Below, one piece after another: positions 46,727 through 58,304 of a DNA stretch of 64,000 bases; positions within the stretch are counted from its first letter, which is position 1; each line of letters starts with the position of its first letter. The notes under the pieces were generated by a model. It was not told the origin of the DNA. It worked only from the letters and a program-made list of their open reading frames with translations, and searched no databases. Both the position numbers and the translations under genes were made by a program. This stretch comes from Trichopria drosophilae (Eukaryota > Arthropoda > Insecta > Hymenoptera > Diapriidae): NCBI GenBank assembly GCA_030407085.1, contig CM059584.1, forward strand, positions 94,008,001 through 94,072,000. The letters run 5' to 3'.

Positions 46727-47250
46727 TCTGTATCCCCGCCGAAAGTATATGTGAAAATAAAACAGTGTTGTGAGATGATCGTTTTCTTTGGCTCTAATAT
46801 ATATGTCTAACTAACTTTTATTCTTTCTGACAGTTGCCCGTCCGACTTTTGCAAAACCGAGGCGAAGCCGAGGGTTTTGCTGGTCGGGGCGGGCATTAAA
46901 GTCAATTATATACGTAAAAATGCATAAAATAAATTAAAATCTTTCCTTGGTTTTTATGAAAGCACAGACTATCGATTCTCGTCTCCATGCTTAATATCGC
47001 GCATGTGTATAATGGCGAACTTTCCATTTTTGAGGATTTGCACTTTGTATACGCAATAAAATCGATTTGCCGATGTTTTGAGGTTATGTTCAACTCATGT
47101 CAAGATAAGGTTACTATGCTAAGAGACACGAAAAACTCGTAGCCAATCACGGCGCAGGTTGGCACAAGCCCGGCCACAAAAGCCGTTGTTCCCGGAGTGA
47201 AATGCGGCCGGGAAGACCGTACTTTCGGCTAAGGGATACAGAAATAGTAA
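46725..47250. repeat. Inverted-repeat element with internal hairpin
   Basis: ATTTCTGTATCCC.GCCGAAAGTA near 46733 and its complement near 47221-47240 bracket about 500 bp. Inside, 46836-46894 is a strong hairpin: GCCCG, CCGAC and GCAAAACC pair with GGTTTTGC, GTCGG and CGGGC, and the apex is GGC-GAA-GCC with a G/A-rich internal loop. No frame. I infer a MITE-like element, ends approximate. Confidence 0.55.
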
Positions 47251-48079
47251 TTTTAATCGGAGTTATAAGAAATTACATCTTCTTTCTCTAATTATTATCT
47301 TATACTCTGTTGCGTCCAAACTTTTCTAGATTTCAAGACTGATCATTTTTTCTCTCCAAAACTGTAGACTCTAGAGAGAATTTGTCAAAAAAGCAGTCTC
47401 AGAAGAAAATTCAATATCAATATGGTAACGACAGACAATCTGTGTACTTTAACCGTAGAAATTCAATATTATTTACATCAATGTTTACTTATTTTAGAGC
47501 AACAATGACGTTCAGACTATACTTAAAATACTATAGACACATCGCGCTCAGCTCGCTAGTCCCCGTACAAAGTGTACAGCCCCCCTTAAAAAGTGTAATG
47601 CTCTCGATATCAGTATATATTTTCAAATGATATATTTGTAATTTGCAAGTACAGAACATTTGCTACGACAACCATTCAATTCTGGTCCACGCGAAAATAC
47701 AAATAGGTAGAGCGGTGCGCGTCCACGTCTATATGAGTCATTAGAGCGCCCAGTCGCACGGAACTTTAGTTTTATCATATTATCATTATCTATTTCTAAT
47801 TTGGAATCGAATTGAAAATAACATTACGGGGTTTTTAACGAAGTAAAATTCACAATCATTTTGAATTTAAAAGATTCTAACTCGTTGAATATATTATACT
47901 ATAATATTCACTCAAAAAATACATAAAATTTCAGTATATAAATGTATATAAAGTTCATATTTATTACGCTATTTTTTCTGTAGTAGCAAAGCGTCTTATA
48001 TTACTCAATTTCAAAACGTACATTCGGGTGTGTCTTATATTGTTACATTATTACGGATCAGCTGAATGATGAACTAATA
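47251..48079. other. 5' region of the piggyBac element
   Basis: Holds CTTTTCTAGATTTCAAGACT at 47316-47378, mirrored at 63606-63668, which may be a terminal or subterminal piggyBac repeat. The remainder up to the transposase is AT-rich with no other supported gene. I did not find a clean TTAA-flanked end. Confidence 0.45.
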
Positions 48080-49035
48080 ATGGCACCAAAAAAAAGAGCA
48101 ATAATTTGAGCAGATATACGACCGGTCAGAAAAAAAGGACAACTGAATCTTTCAGCTCAATAGAGTACGACGCAGACAAATTGACATACGTTTTCCTTCC
48201 TAATCCCGATGATTCTGGCGAATCTGATATAATCGGTTCTGATGATTCAAATTATGAATTGTCGAGTAATGATGAAAGTCTTCAAGACAGAACTCTTGAA
48301 GAATATTTTCCCAACACGTCTTATGAAAATATTGAAAAAAATTATGCAAGCTCTCAGAAGAAATTGGAAGAAGGTCATGAGTACAACTGGGTGAACGGAG
48401 AAAAATTACATCAAGATTCTCTTGAAAATGAAATATTATTGTCCGATAAACAGAAAAAAAATATCACAAATTGTTCACCGACTGAATTATTTGAACATTT
48501 TTGTCTTATGATTTGAAATTATACATAATTGAAGCAACAAATGAAAATGATCACGAACTTTCTTTGGATGAACTGAATAAGTTCATAGGTATCATTATTT
48601 TTACTACATTCAATAAACGATCTTCTCGAAGAGATTACTGGTCACTCAATCCGTTTTTGAGATCTGAAACCGTGGCATCTATTATGACTAGAGATAAATT
48701 TGAACAAATATAAACTTGAAATATTCCGAAAAAACTTGATGCAATTCGACTTTTTTTCAACTGCACAAGCCGTTGATGAAGTGATGCTCAAATATTACGG
48801 AAGGTGTGGACTGAAGCAATTCATAAAGATAAAACCGGTTAGATTCGGAATCAAAATGTGGGAGCTTTGCAGTTCAAATGGGTATTTATTAAACTTTGAC
48901 GTATATTGCGGTAAAAACTCACAAAATGATAAGTCATTAGCTAATTGTGCTCTAGGAAGCCGCGTTGTGATGACAATGCTCAAATATGTCCTAAAAACGA
49001 CGTCTCCTAGAAAATTGCAAGAATTTCATGTATAA
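48080..49035 (+). pseudogene. piggyBac-like transposase, N-terminal and first catalytic part
   Basis: Starts at ATG 48080 (MAPKKRAI) and shifts to the 48106 frame. It has an acidic Ser/Asp-rich N-terminus, then LFEHF, LNKFIGIIIF and DYWSLNP..RSETVASIMTRDKF, typical of the DDE_Tnp_1_7 family. After a gap come AVDEVMLKYYGRCGLKQF, carrying the first catalytic Asp, then KMWELCSSNGYLLNFDVYCG and GSRVVMTML. Frameshifts occur at about 48100, 48505 and 48705. Coding is cut at about 49033, inside the stretch before the second catalytic Asp, by a minus-strand LINE. The rest lies at 56192. Confidence 0.9.
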
Positions 49036-49305
49036 TTTAATTTAATTTAATTTATTAAACTTTAAAAATTTCAACCAAAATTTACATACTTTTACAATAA
49101 AATAGAACGAAGAAACTCCAACCCGAACACAGTTTGGTTGAAGTGTTTATAATACTCACAAGGCTAGGCCTGACTGCAAGTATGCTATACGTATTGAACA
49201 TATAAATATATCCGTACACAGATTAGCTCAAATTTAATACGTCGAACGTCTACTATTTCTCTTATTGATTTCTCTATCTTTCCTATATATTCACTAGTAT
49301 TTAAT

Positions 49306-49642
49306 CTAAATCTTATTACTGAGAATTTTATGACACACATCACGAGGCTGCATCATTACAATTTTCCGTATTCTTTTACGTAAACTTTTGTCCTTTAAAA
49401 TAATTTTATTGTACGCTATCGCATTATATAATTTAGGACCAATGTAATCGTAACATCTTCGCGAAACTTCTTTCGTTCTATTTGGTAGTACAGCCAAGCG
49501 GTTTATCTTATTTCTAGTACATTTGCTATGGTCAACATACTTAATTATATCATATTTAATACAATAGTACAGGGCAGTTTCTGCATATTTCTGCCTAATA
49601 TCAAATACCTTAGCTTCTTTAAAAATCGGATTTGATGCCCTA
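49306..49642 (-). pseudogene. LINE-3 ORF2, C-terminal end
   Basis: Frame reading NPIFKEAKVFDIRQKYAE, NRTKEVSRRCYDYIGPKLYN and a basic end, matching the C-terminus of the LINE-1 and LINE-2 ORF2 proteins. It is separated from the upstream part by the 49643-51007 insertion and one extra frame change. Confidence 0.8.
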
Positions 49643-51007
49643 CTGGAAGTAAACGGATTCAAACGGATAGAAAATAACGGATTCAAACGGATAGAAAATT
49701 TGTATCCGTTTGAATGCCCACTTTGCATTCTTTTCAATCGGTTGTTGTCCGTCAAAACTGAATACGTTCTGGATCCGTGGAATGGAAAATTGATCCGCCT
49801 CAATCCGTTCTAATATGAGCCTGTCGAATCCGTGTCTATCCGTATCTATCCGTGATATGGCACCGAGTGTGCACCTGTTTTTATCCGTTTCTATTTGCAT
49901 AAATACATTCATCCGTCTCAATCCTTAAAAACTGAGTCAATATTTAGCCGCATATATCCGCCAGCGTATACGAAAATTAAATCCGCTTCTATTCGTTTGT
50001 ATACTTGTATCCTTTTTTATCCGTAAAAATGTATAAATATTTATCCGCATATATGCGCCTGCGTATACGAAAATTCTATCAGCTTCTATTCGTTTGTATA
50101 CTTTGATATTATCGTTTGTATAGTTTGTAATACAAAGCACGAACTATTTAAAAATTATGCATTTGAATATTTATTACCAGGATATACATCTTTGTATTAA
50201 TTTAATGTAAGAATATTGTAAGATAGTCGTTAGGGTTGTTCAAGTATTGCGATTTTTCGAAATTGCCCTCCCTCCCCTTTCGTCATGTACATGGAAATAT
50301 GCTCAAGTGGCTTGATTTTTCCGAATCACAGAGTTGCGCGGATAGGGAATTAACGGAACGAAAACATTTCCGATCCGCCACAGATAGTTAAAATTGCTCG
50401 CAGATGCCTACCGATGGAGACGCGGATTGAAACCGACGGATCGAAACGTATAGGCTCGGAAACGTATCGAAACGGATTGAAAACGATATGTGCGGACAGA
50501 CAGTCGGATAGAAATCCGCGGATTAAAGCGGATTAGAAATGTAATTTGCGAATCGCGAATATGCGCGGATAGGAAACTATTGGAACGGACTCGTGTGCGA
50601 TCCGCGGCAGTCGTCGAGAAATATTTAAAGTTGCACGCGGATACGCGCCGATAGAAACGCGCATTAAAACCGGCGGATCGAAACGTATAGGCTCGAAAAC
50701 GGATCGGGACGGATAAAAGACGATATATGCGGATTGGTAGACGGATAGAAACCCGCGGATCACGACGGATTAGAAATGTAACTTGCGAATCGCGGATATG
50801 CGCGGATAGGAAAGTATTGGAACGGACTCGTGTGCGATCCGCGGCAGACGTCGGGATTAAATTAATGTTGGACGCGGATACGGACGGATTAGTCACGGAT
50901 AGCCTTCGGATACAAGAGGTTAAAAATGTATTGAAACGTTATCAAACGTATATAAACGGATAGCCGAAGTATTAATACGGATAGGGTTTAAATCCGTTTA
51001 CTTCCAG
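49643..51007. mobile_element. 1365 bp CGGAT-rich element with TA duplication
   Basis: Ends CTGGAAGTAAACGGATT and exact complement, flanked by TA (49641-49642, 51008-51009). The interior is a mosaic of one pentamer: the left half shows mostly ATCCG and the right half mostly CGGAT, dozens in total. The right half contains three tandem units of about 240 bp (about 50297-50531, 50532-50771, and a partial at 50772-50890) sharing CGCGGATAGG, GGAACGGAC, TGCGATCCGCGGCAG. Apparent frames are repeat artefacts. The TA duplication suggests a Tc1/mariner-type enzyme, but the termini are not recognisable. Confidence 0.8.
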
Positions 51008-53585
51008 TAGGTACCTCCTATTTTTATTTAATATTATTTTTAACACTCTTTTTTGCATTTTGTACAATCTATCAATATGTACATTGCATGTCGCTCCCCA
51101 CCCGATGATGCCATAGAACATTATTGATGAAAATAAAGCATGGTATACCATTAATAATTCATTTTTTGTTAACGATATTTTTAACCTTGTAAACACAAAG
51201 ATCAAATAATTTAATTTTTTCATCACTAATGTTATATGGTGATCCCATTTTACGTGCGAGTCGATTTCTACACCAAGATATTTCGTATGATTTTCTCGAC
51301 GAATTTTTAGGCAATTGCAGTTTCTAAACTGGATACAGGATTCTGGATTAAAATATATATTAAGAGTCCTTGGTATACTATTCGCATAGCAACCGAAGGG
51401 TACAGCTCTGCATACAGTAAAACTGCTGTTCTGCTGATACTATTGTTTCTTCCCATGTCTTCTCTTTCACAATTAAGACAGTGTCATCCGCAAATGCTAA
51501 TATCTTTCCCTCTACGTTAATTCTAAATAAATCGTTTAAGTATAAAATAAATAATAAGGGTCCCTGGATTGATCTCTGCGGAACACCGCATACTATGTTT
51601 TCGGTATTACTATAAACGTTATTTATTCTTACACTTTGTGTTCTATCCCCTAGATAACTATGCAAAAGATCCAATACCTGTACTCTAATGCCATATCTTT
51701 CTAATTTTGTGAGAAGTACCTTATGGTTTAGGGTGTCAAATGCTTTAGCTAGATCAATAAAAATAGCTAGACATCGTTCATTTTTCTCCAGTGCTATAGA
51801 ATTTTCTCTAGAGAGTTCAGCTATTGGATCCTCTGTCGATTTTCCTTCGCAAAAGCCGTATTGATTTTTACTAATTACGTAAATTCTATTGAGATACTTT
51901 AATAACCTTATTTTTAGACATTTTTCAAATATCTTAGATAGCGCTGATAATAAGGAAATTGGCCTATAATTTTCCACGTTTTGTGGATCGCCTGCTTTAT
52001 AAATTGGGATAACAATCGCGTGTTTAAAGTGCTTAGGACAGATTCCTGTTGAAAATGAAAGATTTATTAAAAAACATATAGGCAAGGATACATGATTAAC
52101 TACTAGTTTTAGTAGATCAGATGAGATATTATCTATACCCGGCGATTTTCCCGATTTTAAATCCCTTATATGTTTTTCTATCTCCAGAGGTAATGTCTCG
52201 TACAAAGCCATAGATGACTTGTTTCGGGCAATAGTTGGTATAAATTTTGTCTGATTTTTTATTTTCCCTACTAATTTACTTCCTATTTGCGAAAAATAAG
52301 TATTAAAGTTGTTCGCAATTTCTAAGTTGTCACGTGTTATACTCCCGTTTTTATCTTTAAGCATTTGTACTTGTTTTTTGTTTCTTTCATTTGTTACTAC
52401 AATATTAGTTATTGCTCTCCACAGTTTATTTTGATCATTCCGCGCTTTATTTATTAGGTGTTTTTGGAGTGTGTCCTTAGTACTTTTTATTTTTACATCT
52501 AATATATTTCTAAAATCTTTATACAGTTTTTCATTATTTGCGTTGCTCTTCTTCCTCCTCCATTTCTTATACAGCTTGTCCCGGATCTTCATATCTTCTA
52601 TTAATTCTACTGTTATCCATGGTTTCTTATTCTCTTTACAGAAATATGTCTTGGTGATTGTTGCTTCATCAATATATCTCTTGAGTATAAATATAAATTC
52701 ATCCATCGCGCTATTTACATCTACTTTATTATATACATCACTCCATGTTTCATTCCGAAGCTGGCGGATCAATGTATTTTTATACATTACTTTTTTCTCA
52801 TATATCTTCTTTTTTATCTTAGTTTGAGATCTTGTCCACTTCCAGCTCACAAAGATTGGATAATGGTCTGTTAGTTCAATCTCTACTACGTAAGAGTCAA
52901 TGTCATCTATAGGATTTCTCGTTTTTATAAAGACATGATCTATGCAAGTTCTTGAAGTTCCACGATATCGTGTGATTGCGTTTATTGCAGATATATATAT
53001 ATAGCCGTTTGCACTCAGCATAGTCAAATATTGTTCGCTTAAAATATTAGTGCCAAAAATATTTATATTTATGTCACCCACAATAACAACTTCTTTTTCT
53101 ATTAAGTCTTCTATATAATTTTGCAAATCTTCAATAAATTTTTCTGCCAAATAAAGATGAGGTCTATAGATTGCCAGTATTATTTGACGTTTACCTGATG
53201 GTTTAGTTACTGTAATTTTCATTACGTTAATTTTTCCAATTACAACAATTTCTTCAATAAAATGATGCTCTATTTTTATAAATAGTACGACACCGTCGTT
53301 TTGATTAAATCTTCCTTCATTGTAAACTGTTGAATATCCTGTTATATTGTGCCATGCAATATTACTAATATCCCACGTTTCTGTACAAACGATTATGTCA
53401 AGGATGTTTTTATATGAAGCTAGAATTACTTTCAGTTGGTCTAAATTTTTGGCAAGGCTCCTTATATTTACATGCATTAGATTAAATTTGTTACTTTTTT
53501 CTTGAAGTTGCGCAACACACTCCTTATGTGTCTCATATACCTGTGTATGTATACTAGGAACACTATATTCGTTATGTCTTTCCAT
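51008..53585 (-). pseudogene. LINE-3 ORF2, endonuclease and RT
   Basis: A 735-codon open frame at 53585-51378, then a break and continuation to about 51010. Endonuclease: MHVNIRSLAKN, CTETW, YNEGRFNQNDGVVLF, AIYRPH, GDININIF, CIDHVF, TDHYPIF. RT: NYRPISLLSALSKIFEKCL, QYGFCEGKSTEDP, FIDLAKAFDTLNH, GVPQRSIQGPLLF (two changes from the usual GVPQGSILGP), catalytic AFADDTVLIV. A deletion and frameshift near 51410 remove the segment before PFGCYANSIP. The thumb follows (YLGVEIDSHVKWDHH, LFSSIMFYGIIGWGA). The ATG at 53585 overlaps the end of ORF1 by 14 bases. Confidence 0.9.
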
Positions 53586-55269
53586 AATCAGTTTTGTGTT
53601 CTATCGATTGTTTCAATTTTTTATAAGCGCTGCACTTTTCAAACTCATACGCTGCATGTTTTGTGTTAAAATCGCATTTCCACTTTTCATATGCTTTTTT
53701 GCAATTCGTACAGCAAGGCACATTACTTTCCCATTCTTTTTCTGCATGGCCTTCGAGACCACATTTCGCATAAACTTGAGTTGGATGGAGACACTTTTTT
53801 GCACTATGGTTAAACCCGCTGCATTTGCAACATCGTCCAATATTAAAATCTTCGTAGATAGGACATTTCTGCCAGCGTAGATTAATTTTCTTTTTTGACA
53901 TAAGTATCTTAAATATGTCCGAAGTTACCTCTACGAAAGCTATGTAGCACTTATGATGTTGATGAAATAATATATGGTGAACTGTGACTTTCTCTACGTC
54001 TTCATCTTGCAGATTTAGATTAGCAATATCTTCTGCTAGTTCATTTAACTCATATTTACTTTCTATGCCAAATATTTTAATTCTAGGATTTCTCATTTGC
54101 GATTTTTGTATTTCATATTCATTTTCTGGTAGCTTCTTAAGTTCATTTTGAAGCTTCCTTGCGTCCTCATCCTGCTCGCATCTTATGGTGACTTCTCCAT
54201 TTCTTCTATCTCTTATGTAGCTTATTCCAATTTTTTGTTTCTCAGGTTTTATTAAGTTAAACAGATTTTTCTTCGTTTCAGCTGAGGTTTGTTTGCGTTT
54301 CGGTTTTACAATGATATCTGTAACATCATATGTTTTTTTAATCCCTGTTGAGTTTTGCAGTACATTCGCGAAGCTGCTAACGTAGTTTCCTGTACCCAGT
54401 TGTATTTTCTTCGGTACATTTTCTAATTCTTTTTGTAGATTTGCTATTTGGATATCTTGAAATTTATTTTTTTCGATCAGTAGTAAATTTTTAACCATTA
54501 TTTCCTTATTAAGTTGATTTAGAAGTTTATTCTTCTCAACAATATTTTCATACTTGTCCGAGTGCTTGTCATTTTCTTTGCGTAGATGATCTTCCAGATG
54601 ACCTGGGTCTACTTCACTAGTTGAGTCTTCATCTTCTAAATTCTATTTCTTATTTTATTTAACTTATTTTTTAGTTGTGCGTTTTCACTTTGTAATTTAT
54701 TAATTTCTGCCTCTTCGTACTCTGTCAGAAAAGTATTTTCAGCAATATTACTGTTTTCTAACTGCCCCTTAAAAATTTTTCGACTGTCTTTTTAATTGAT
54801 TATTACTATCAATCATAAGTTGTAATTCATATTCTTTTTGTTGCACCTTTTCTTTAAGTGCATTTATTATATGGTCGTCTTTTTTGGTTGTTAGCTCAAT
54901 TTCATTTTCTTTTTGATTTATTTTGTTTTTCAACATAACAATAGCCTTCTTAACGTTTTCATCAGTGATTAATAGTAAGTCATCAGTGTTTGTGTCTATT
55001 TCGGAAGAGTCGTGTTCTGGACATAGTACTAAACAGTTAGTGATGTAGGTTCCATGTGACTTAGTAAAGTCACTTTTATGATATGCTGCGTCGCATAAAA
55101 TGCAGATCACCGTTGCACATTTTTGTGAGGGGTGGCATTTAAATGCTATATCAGGTGGTACTTTATTAGTTTTTGTCTTGTTAACGACATATCTAAGAAT
55201 AATATTTATTGCCTTTCTACCACGTGTTATAGTTCTACCATGATAGGAAGAGAAAAAGCTAGATTTCAA
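53572..55269 (-). pseudogene. LINE-3 ORF1 with PHD-like finger and one degenerate knuckle
   Basis: N-terminal part (55269-54769): PPDIAFKCHPSQKC, ICILCDAAYHKSDF and LVLCPEH, a PHD-like finger, then a coiled coil (KEKVQQKEYELQLM). Frameshifts near 54770 and 54645 lead to the 54498-53572 frame: an RRM-like region (KIGISYIRDRRNGEVTIRC), the intact knuckle CCKCSGFNHSAKKC, and a second knuckle whose first Cys is Tyr and last is Trp (YAKCGLEGHAEKEW). A CTNC...C cluster ends the protein. The damage makes it non-functional. Confidence 0.85.
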
Positions 55270-55354
55270 ATTTTCAATCTTACATTCAGTGACCTCTACT
55301 GTTTAGAGGTGTTGACAAATTGCTGGATCACTTTAGATAGATGTACACTCTGTT

Positions 55355-56097
55355 ATCGAAAAGTATCGGACCCCCCTAATATCTTCAGTTAGAATGCACT
55401 TAGGAGAAAATGTCCAATAGCAAAGTTGTATGGTTTCAAGCGGGGAGTAAGATGATGACCTTGACTTTGACCTTGACCATGTCCTTCAAAGCCATTTCAA
55501 GGTCAATCTTATTTTTTTAAATAGAACCCCCTACATTTTATTGCATATTCTTATAGCTTATCTCAAGAGCTTTCCAAAACACTATAATAAAATATTTTTT
55601 TATTAAGTACTTTTTGAGTTATAAAGGTTTGAAGTTAACAATTTTTTGACACAAAATGTAGAATATCTTGTAAAATATTATTTAGTTTTCATTAATCATA
55701 ACCTTAATACTTTTGTACGCGGAATAATGAGACCAATTAATTGGTTTAAAGAAAATACATTAATCGGATCCCCCTAATATTTTCAGTAAGAATGCATTTT
55801 GGAAAAATGTCCAATAGCAAAGTACCTTTATAACTCAAAAAGTACTTAATAAAAAAATATTTTATTATAGTGTTTTGGAAAGCTCTCGAGATAAGCTATA
55901 ATAATATGCAATAAAATGTAGGGGGTTCTATTTAAAAAAATAAGATTGACCTTGAAATGACCTTGAAGGACATGGTCAAGGTCAAAGTCAAGGTCATCAT
56001 CTTACTCCCCGCTTGAAACCATACAACTTTGCTATTGGACATTTTCTCCTAAGTGCATTCTAACTGAAGATATTAGGGGGATCCGATACTTTTCGAT
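55355..56097. mobile_element. 743 bp foldback element
   Basis: Arms 55355-55628 and 55824-56097 are both 274 bp and nearly identical inverted copies, with ends ATCGAAAAGTATCGGA and its complement. The 195 bp centre ends with a third, partial copy of the outer arm (about 55763-55822) in left-arm orientation that switches directly into the right arm. The arms include CAAGGTCA/TGACCTTG words like the 21.6-23 kb array. No frame. Confidence 0.85.
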
Positions 56098-56191
56098 GAC
56101 CCTGTATATTATACATTATATTATATGTTATATATTATATATTATATATTATATTATATCTTATATATTATATATAATATGTATAATATCT
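56098..56191. repeat. ATATTA-rich low-complexity tract
   Basis: TATATTATA-type repeats between the foldback end and the resumption of transposase sequence. Confidence 0.8.
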
Positions 56192-56690
56192 TATATTTTG
56201 ACAATTTATTCTGTTGTCCTGATTTACTCGTGCATCTTCAAAAAGTTGGTCTAAAAGCAACCGGAACTGTTAGAGACAACAGAATAAGAGTGAAAAATAA
56301 TCTGAATAAAAAAGCTTGCAAAGGCACGCACGCTTTACAACATGACACTAAAAGTGGAATAAATTTTATTTCAGTTGTTGATTCGAAAGTACTGTGAATT
56401 TTATCCACTGCCGCAGGAATGAGTCCAACCTCAAACTGATGCGAAGCGTTACAGTAAAGAGGCTAAAGAAAAAATTGCCATAACTTTTCCAAATGCCTTT
56501 GCTGTATACAACAAATTCATGGGTGGAGTAGACATTCATGACCAGTACTGTAACAAAGTGATGCCCACCGTTAGATCCAATAAATGGACATGGACAATTT
56601 TTATGAGAATGATTCAATCGTTTAATATTTTGATTAATAATCTTGCTAACGTTTATAAGTTCCGATGAGATTTGATAGAGAAAAACAACA
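56192..56690 (+). pseudogene. piggyBac-like transposase, C-terminal part
   Basis: YFDNLFCCPDLLVHLQ carries the second catalytic Asp and matches the family's FDNFFTS..LL block, followed by LKATGTVRDNR. After frame breaks, AITFPNAFAVYNKFMGGVDI carries the third Asp (GGVD), then RSNKWTWTIFMRMIQ. Together with 48080-49035 all three DDD sites of the family are present, but frameshifts, stops and the 7.2 kb insertion destroy the gene. The Cys-rich C-terminal domain is not seen. Confidence 0.88.
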
Positions 56691-57488
56691 AAAAAATGTA
56701 AAATAAAACACAACAAAAATAAAATAAAAAAAAAATGATTCTCAATGTTCGTCTACCTAGTCTAGGAGCAGGGACCGTTTCGTAGCCTTTTATAGGTCCC
56801 CTTATGCAATAAGGTGTTTCCAACATATTTTGGGCCGCTGAATCCGAATTTCGAGGGTGGATTGCTCTCCGAGTGGGCCGAAATTGTTTATAACAATTTT
56901 TTTAAATAATTAAGCAATTTTAAATTTTTTGGTCCAAAAAAAATGTTTTCTTATTTTTTGGGCCATTCTAAACAAAAAAGGTTTTTTAGTAACTTTTGCG
57001 TACGATGGCGCATTCTCGAGATAAAAATTCCCGAAATTAAAAAAAATGCGATTTTTGCAGTATTCAGCACTCTGCCACATCGACGCATGTAATTTTTGTT
57101 TTATCTACCTAGGCTTAAACTCTTCTTCTGACCTTATATTTCAAGCAGAAAGTTAGTTTTAATCATTCATTTTAAACCTTCGCCACTTATTGAAATTTTA
57201 CTAACGCTGTTTTTTGTCTGTAAATATACGCACATCTAGTATTGGCACGCACGACATGTTTCAAGTCGCCGGATCCACCTCGTTATTTTTTACGTATTTT
57301 GGGTCACTGAATCCGAATTTTTAGGGTGGAAAGCTCTCCGGATGGTCCGTCATTGTTTATAACAATTTGTTTAAACAATTAAATATAATTCTTTTACTTT
57401 TTGCTTACCAAACTTGTAGGTACTTCGGTGGTACGAAGTGAGTTATGTATTAAACGAGATGTGGGCTTGTTTTAAAATATAATGTTTT

Positions 57489-57490
<2 letters not shown>

Positions 57491-57545
<55 letters not shown>

Positions 57546-57592
57546 CACACACACACGCGCACGCACACGCGCACGCACACGCGCACGCACAC

Positions 57593-57633
<41 letters not shown>

Positions 57634-57660
57634 CACACGCACGCGCACGCACGCACGCAC

Positions 57661-57697
<37 letters not shown>

Positions 57698-57698
57698 G

Positions 57699-57728
<30 letters not shown>
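57491..57728. repeat. (CA)n / (CACG)n compound microsatellite
   Basis: About 238 bp of CA repeats with an inner GCAC-rich phase. The 84-108 residue His/Thr or Cys/Val frames are artefacts. Confidence 0.97.
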
Positions 57729-57730
<2 letters not shown>

Positions 57731-57734
57731 ATTT

Positions 57735-58010
57735 AAAACGTGCCGTGGGACAATCATGGATGGGCGCATGTTTACAAAGTAAGTAGCACTAGTAAAACTC
57801 AAATAAATGTCCAAGGTTTAAAATGAATAATTAAAACGATTTTCTGTTTAAAATATAAGGTTACAAGAATAATTTAAGCCTAGGTGGATTAAAAAAAAAT
57901 TACATGTGTCCATGTGTTGTGTGCTGAATTTTTATCTCGAAAAGGCGCCATCGTGCGCAAAAGTTACATAGAACCTATTTTGGTCAGAATTTCCCGAAGA
58001 ATATAAAAAA
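57735..58010. repeat. Diverged third copy of the 620 bp arm
   Basis: GGTTTAAAATGAATAATTAA, TTAAGCCTAGGTGGAT, TTACATGTGTC and GCGCAAAAGTTAC follow the right arm in the same orientation, at clearly lower identity than the two outer arms. Confidence 0.65.
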
Positions 58011-58304
58011 TTTTTTAGGACGCGAAAAGTAGAATATATAGAATATAGAATATTTTATTTCCAGGTTACATAATTTGATATAGTAACAACACCGGTACAA
58101 ACACGGTATACTGCAGAGACATTAAGTCTGTAAGCAGTCTGGATGAAAATAAAAAAACGCATAACCTAAAATTAGCGCAAAACTTAAAACTAAAACTTAA
58201 CCTAATCAAGACGCTTTTCTTAGATAAATGTACACAATAATCGCACAGTAGATAATTATATAGTCGATTTATCCAGTTAAATTAATCATCTGTATGGATG
58301 TAGG

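Larger units (their letters stand above)
49036..55300 (-). mobile_element. Minus-strand LINE inside piggyBac (LINE-3)
   Basis: The 3' tail (AAATT)n is at 49036-49060, and ORF2 then ORF1 read leftward from about 55270. It is the same family as the LINE at 26-33 kb. It is interrupted by a TA-flanked element at 49643-51007. The transposase frame resumes on the far side, confirming insertion into piggyBac. Confidence 0.85.

Noticed and set aside
57450..57814. Cys/Val- and His/Thr-rich open frames on both strands
   Set aside because: Artefacts of the (CA)n/(CACG)n microsatellite.
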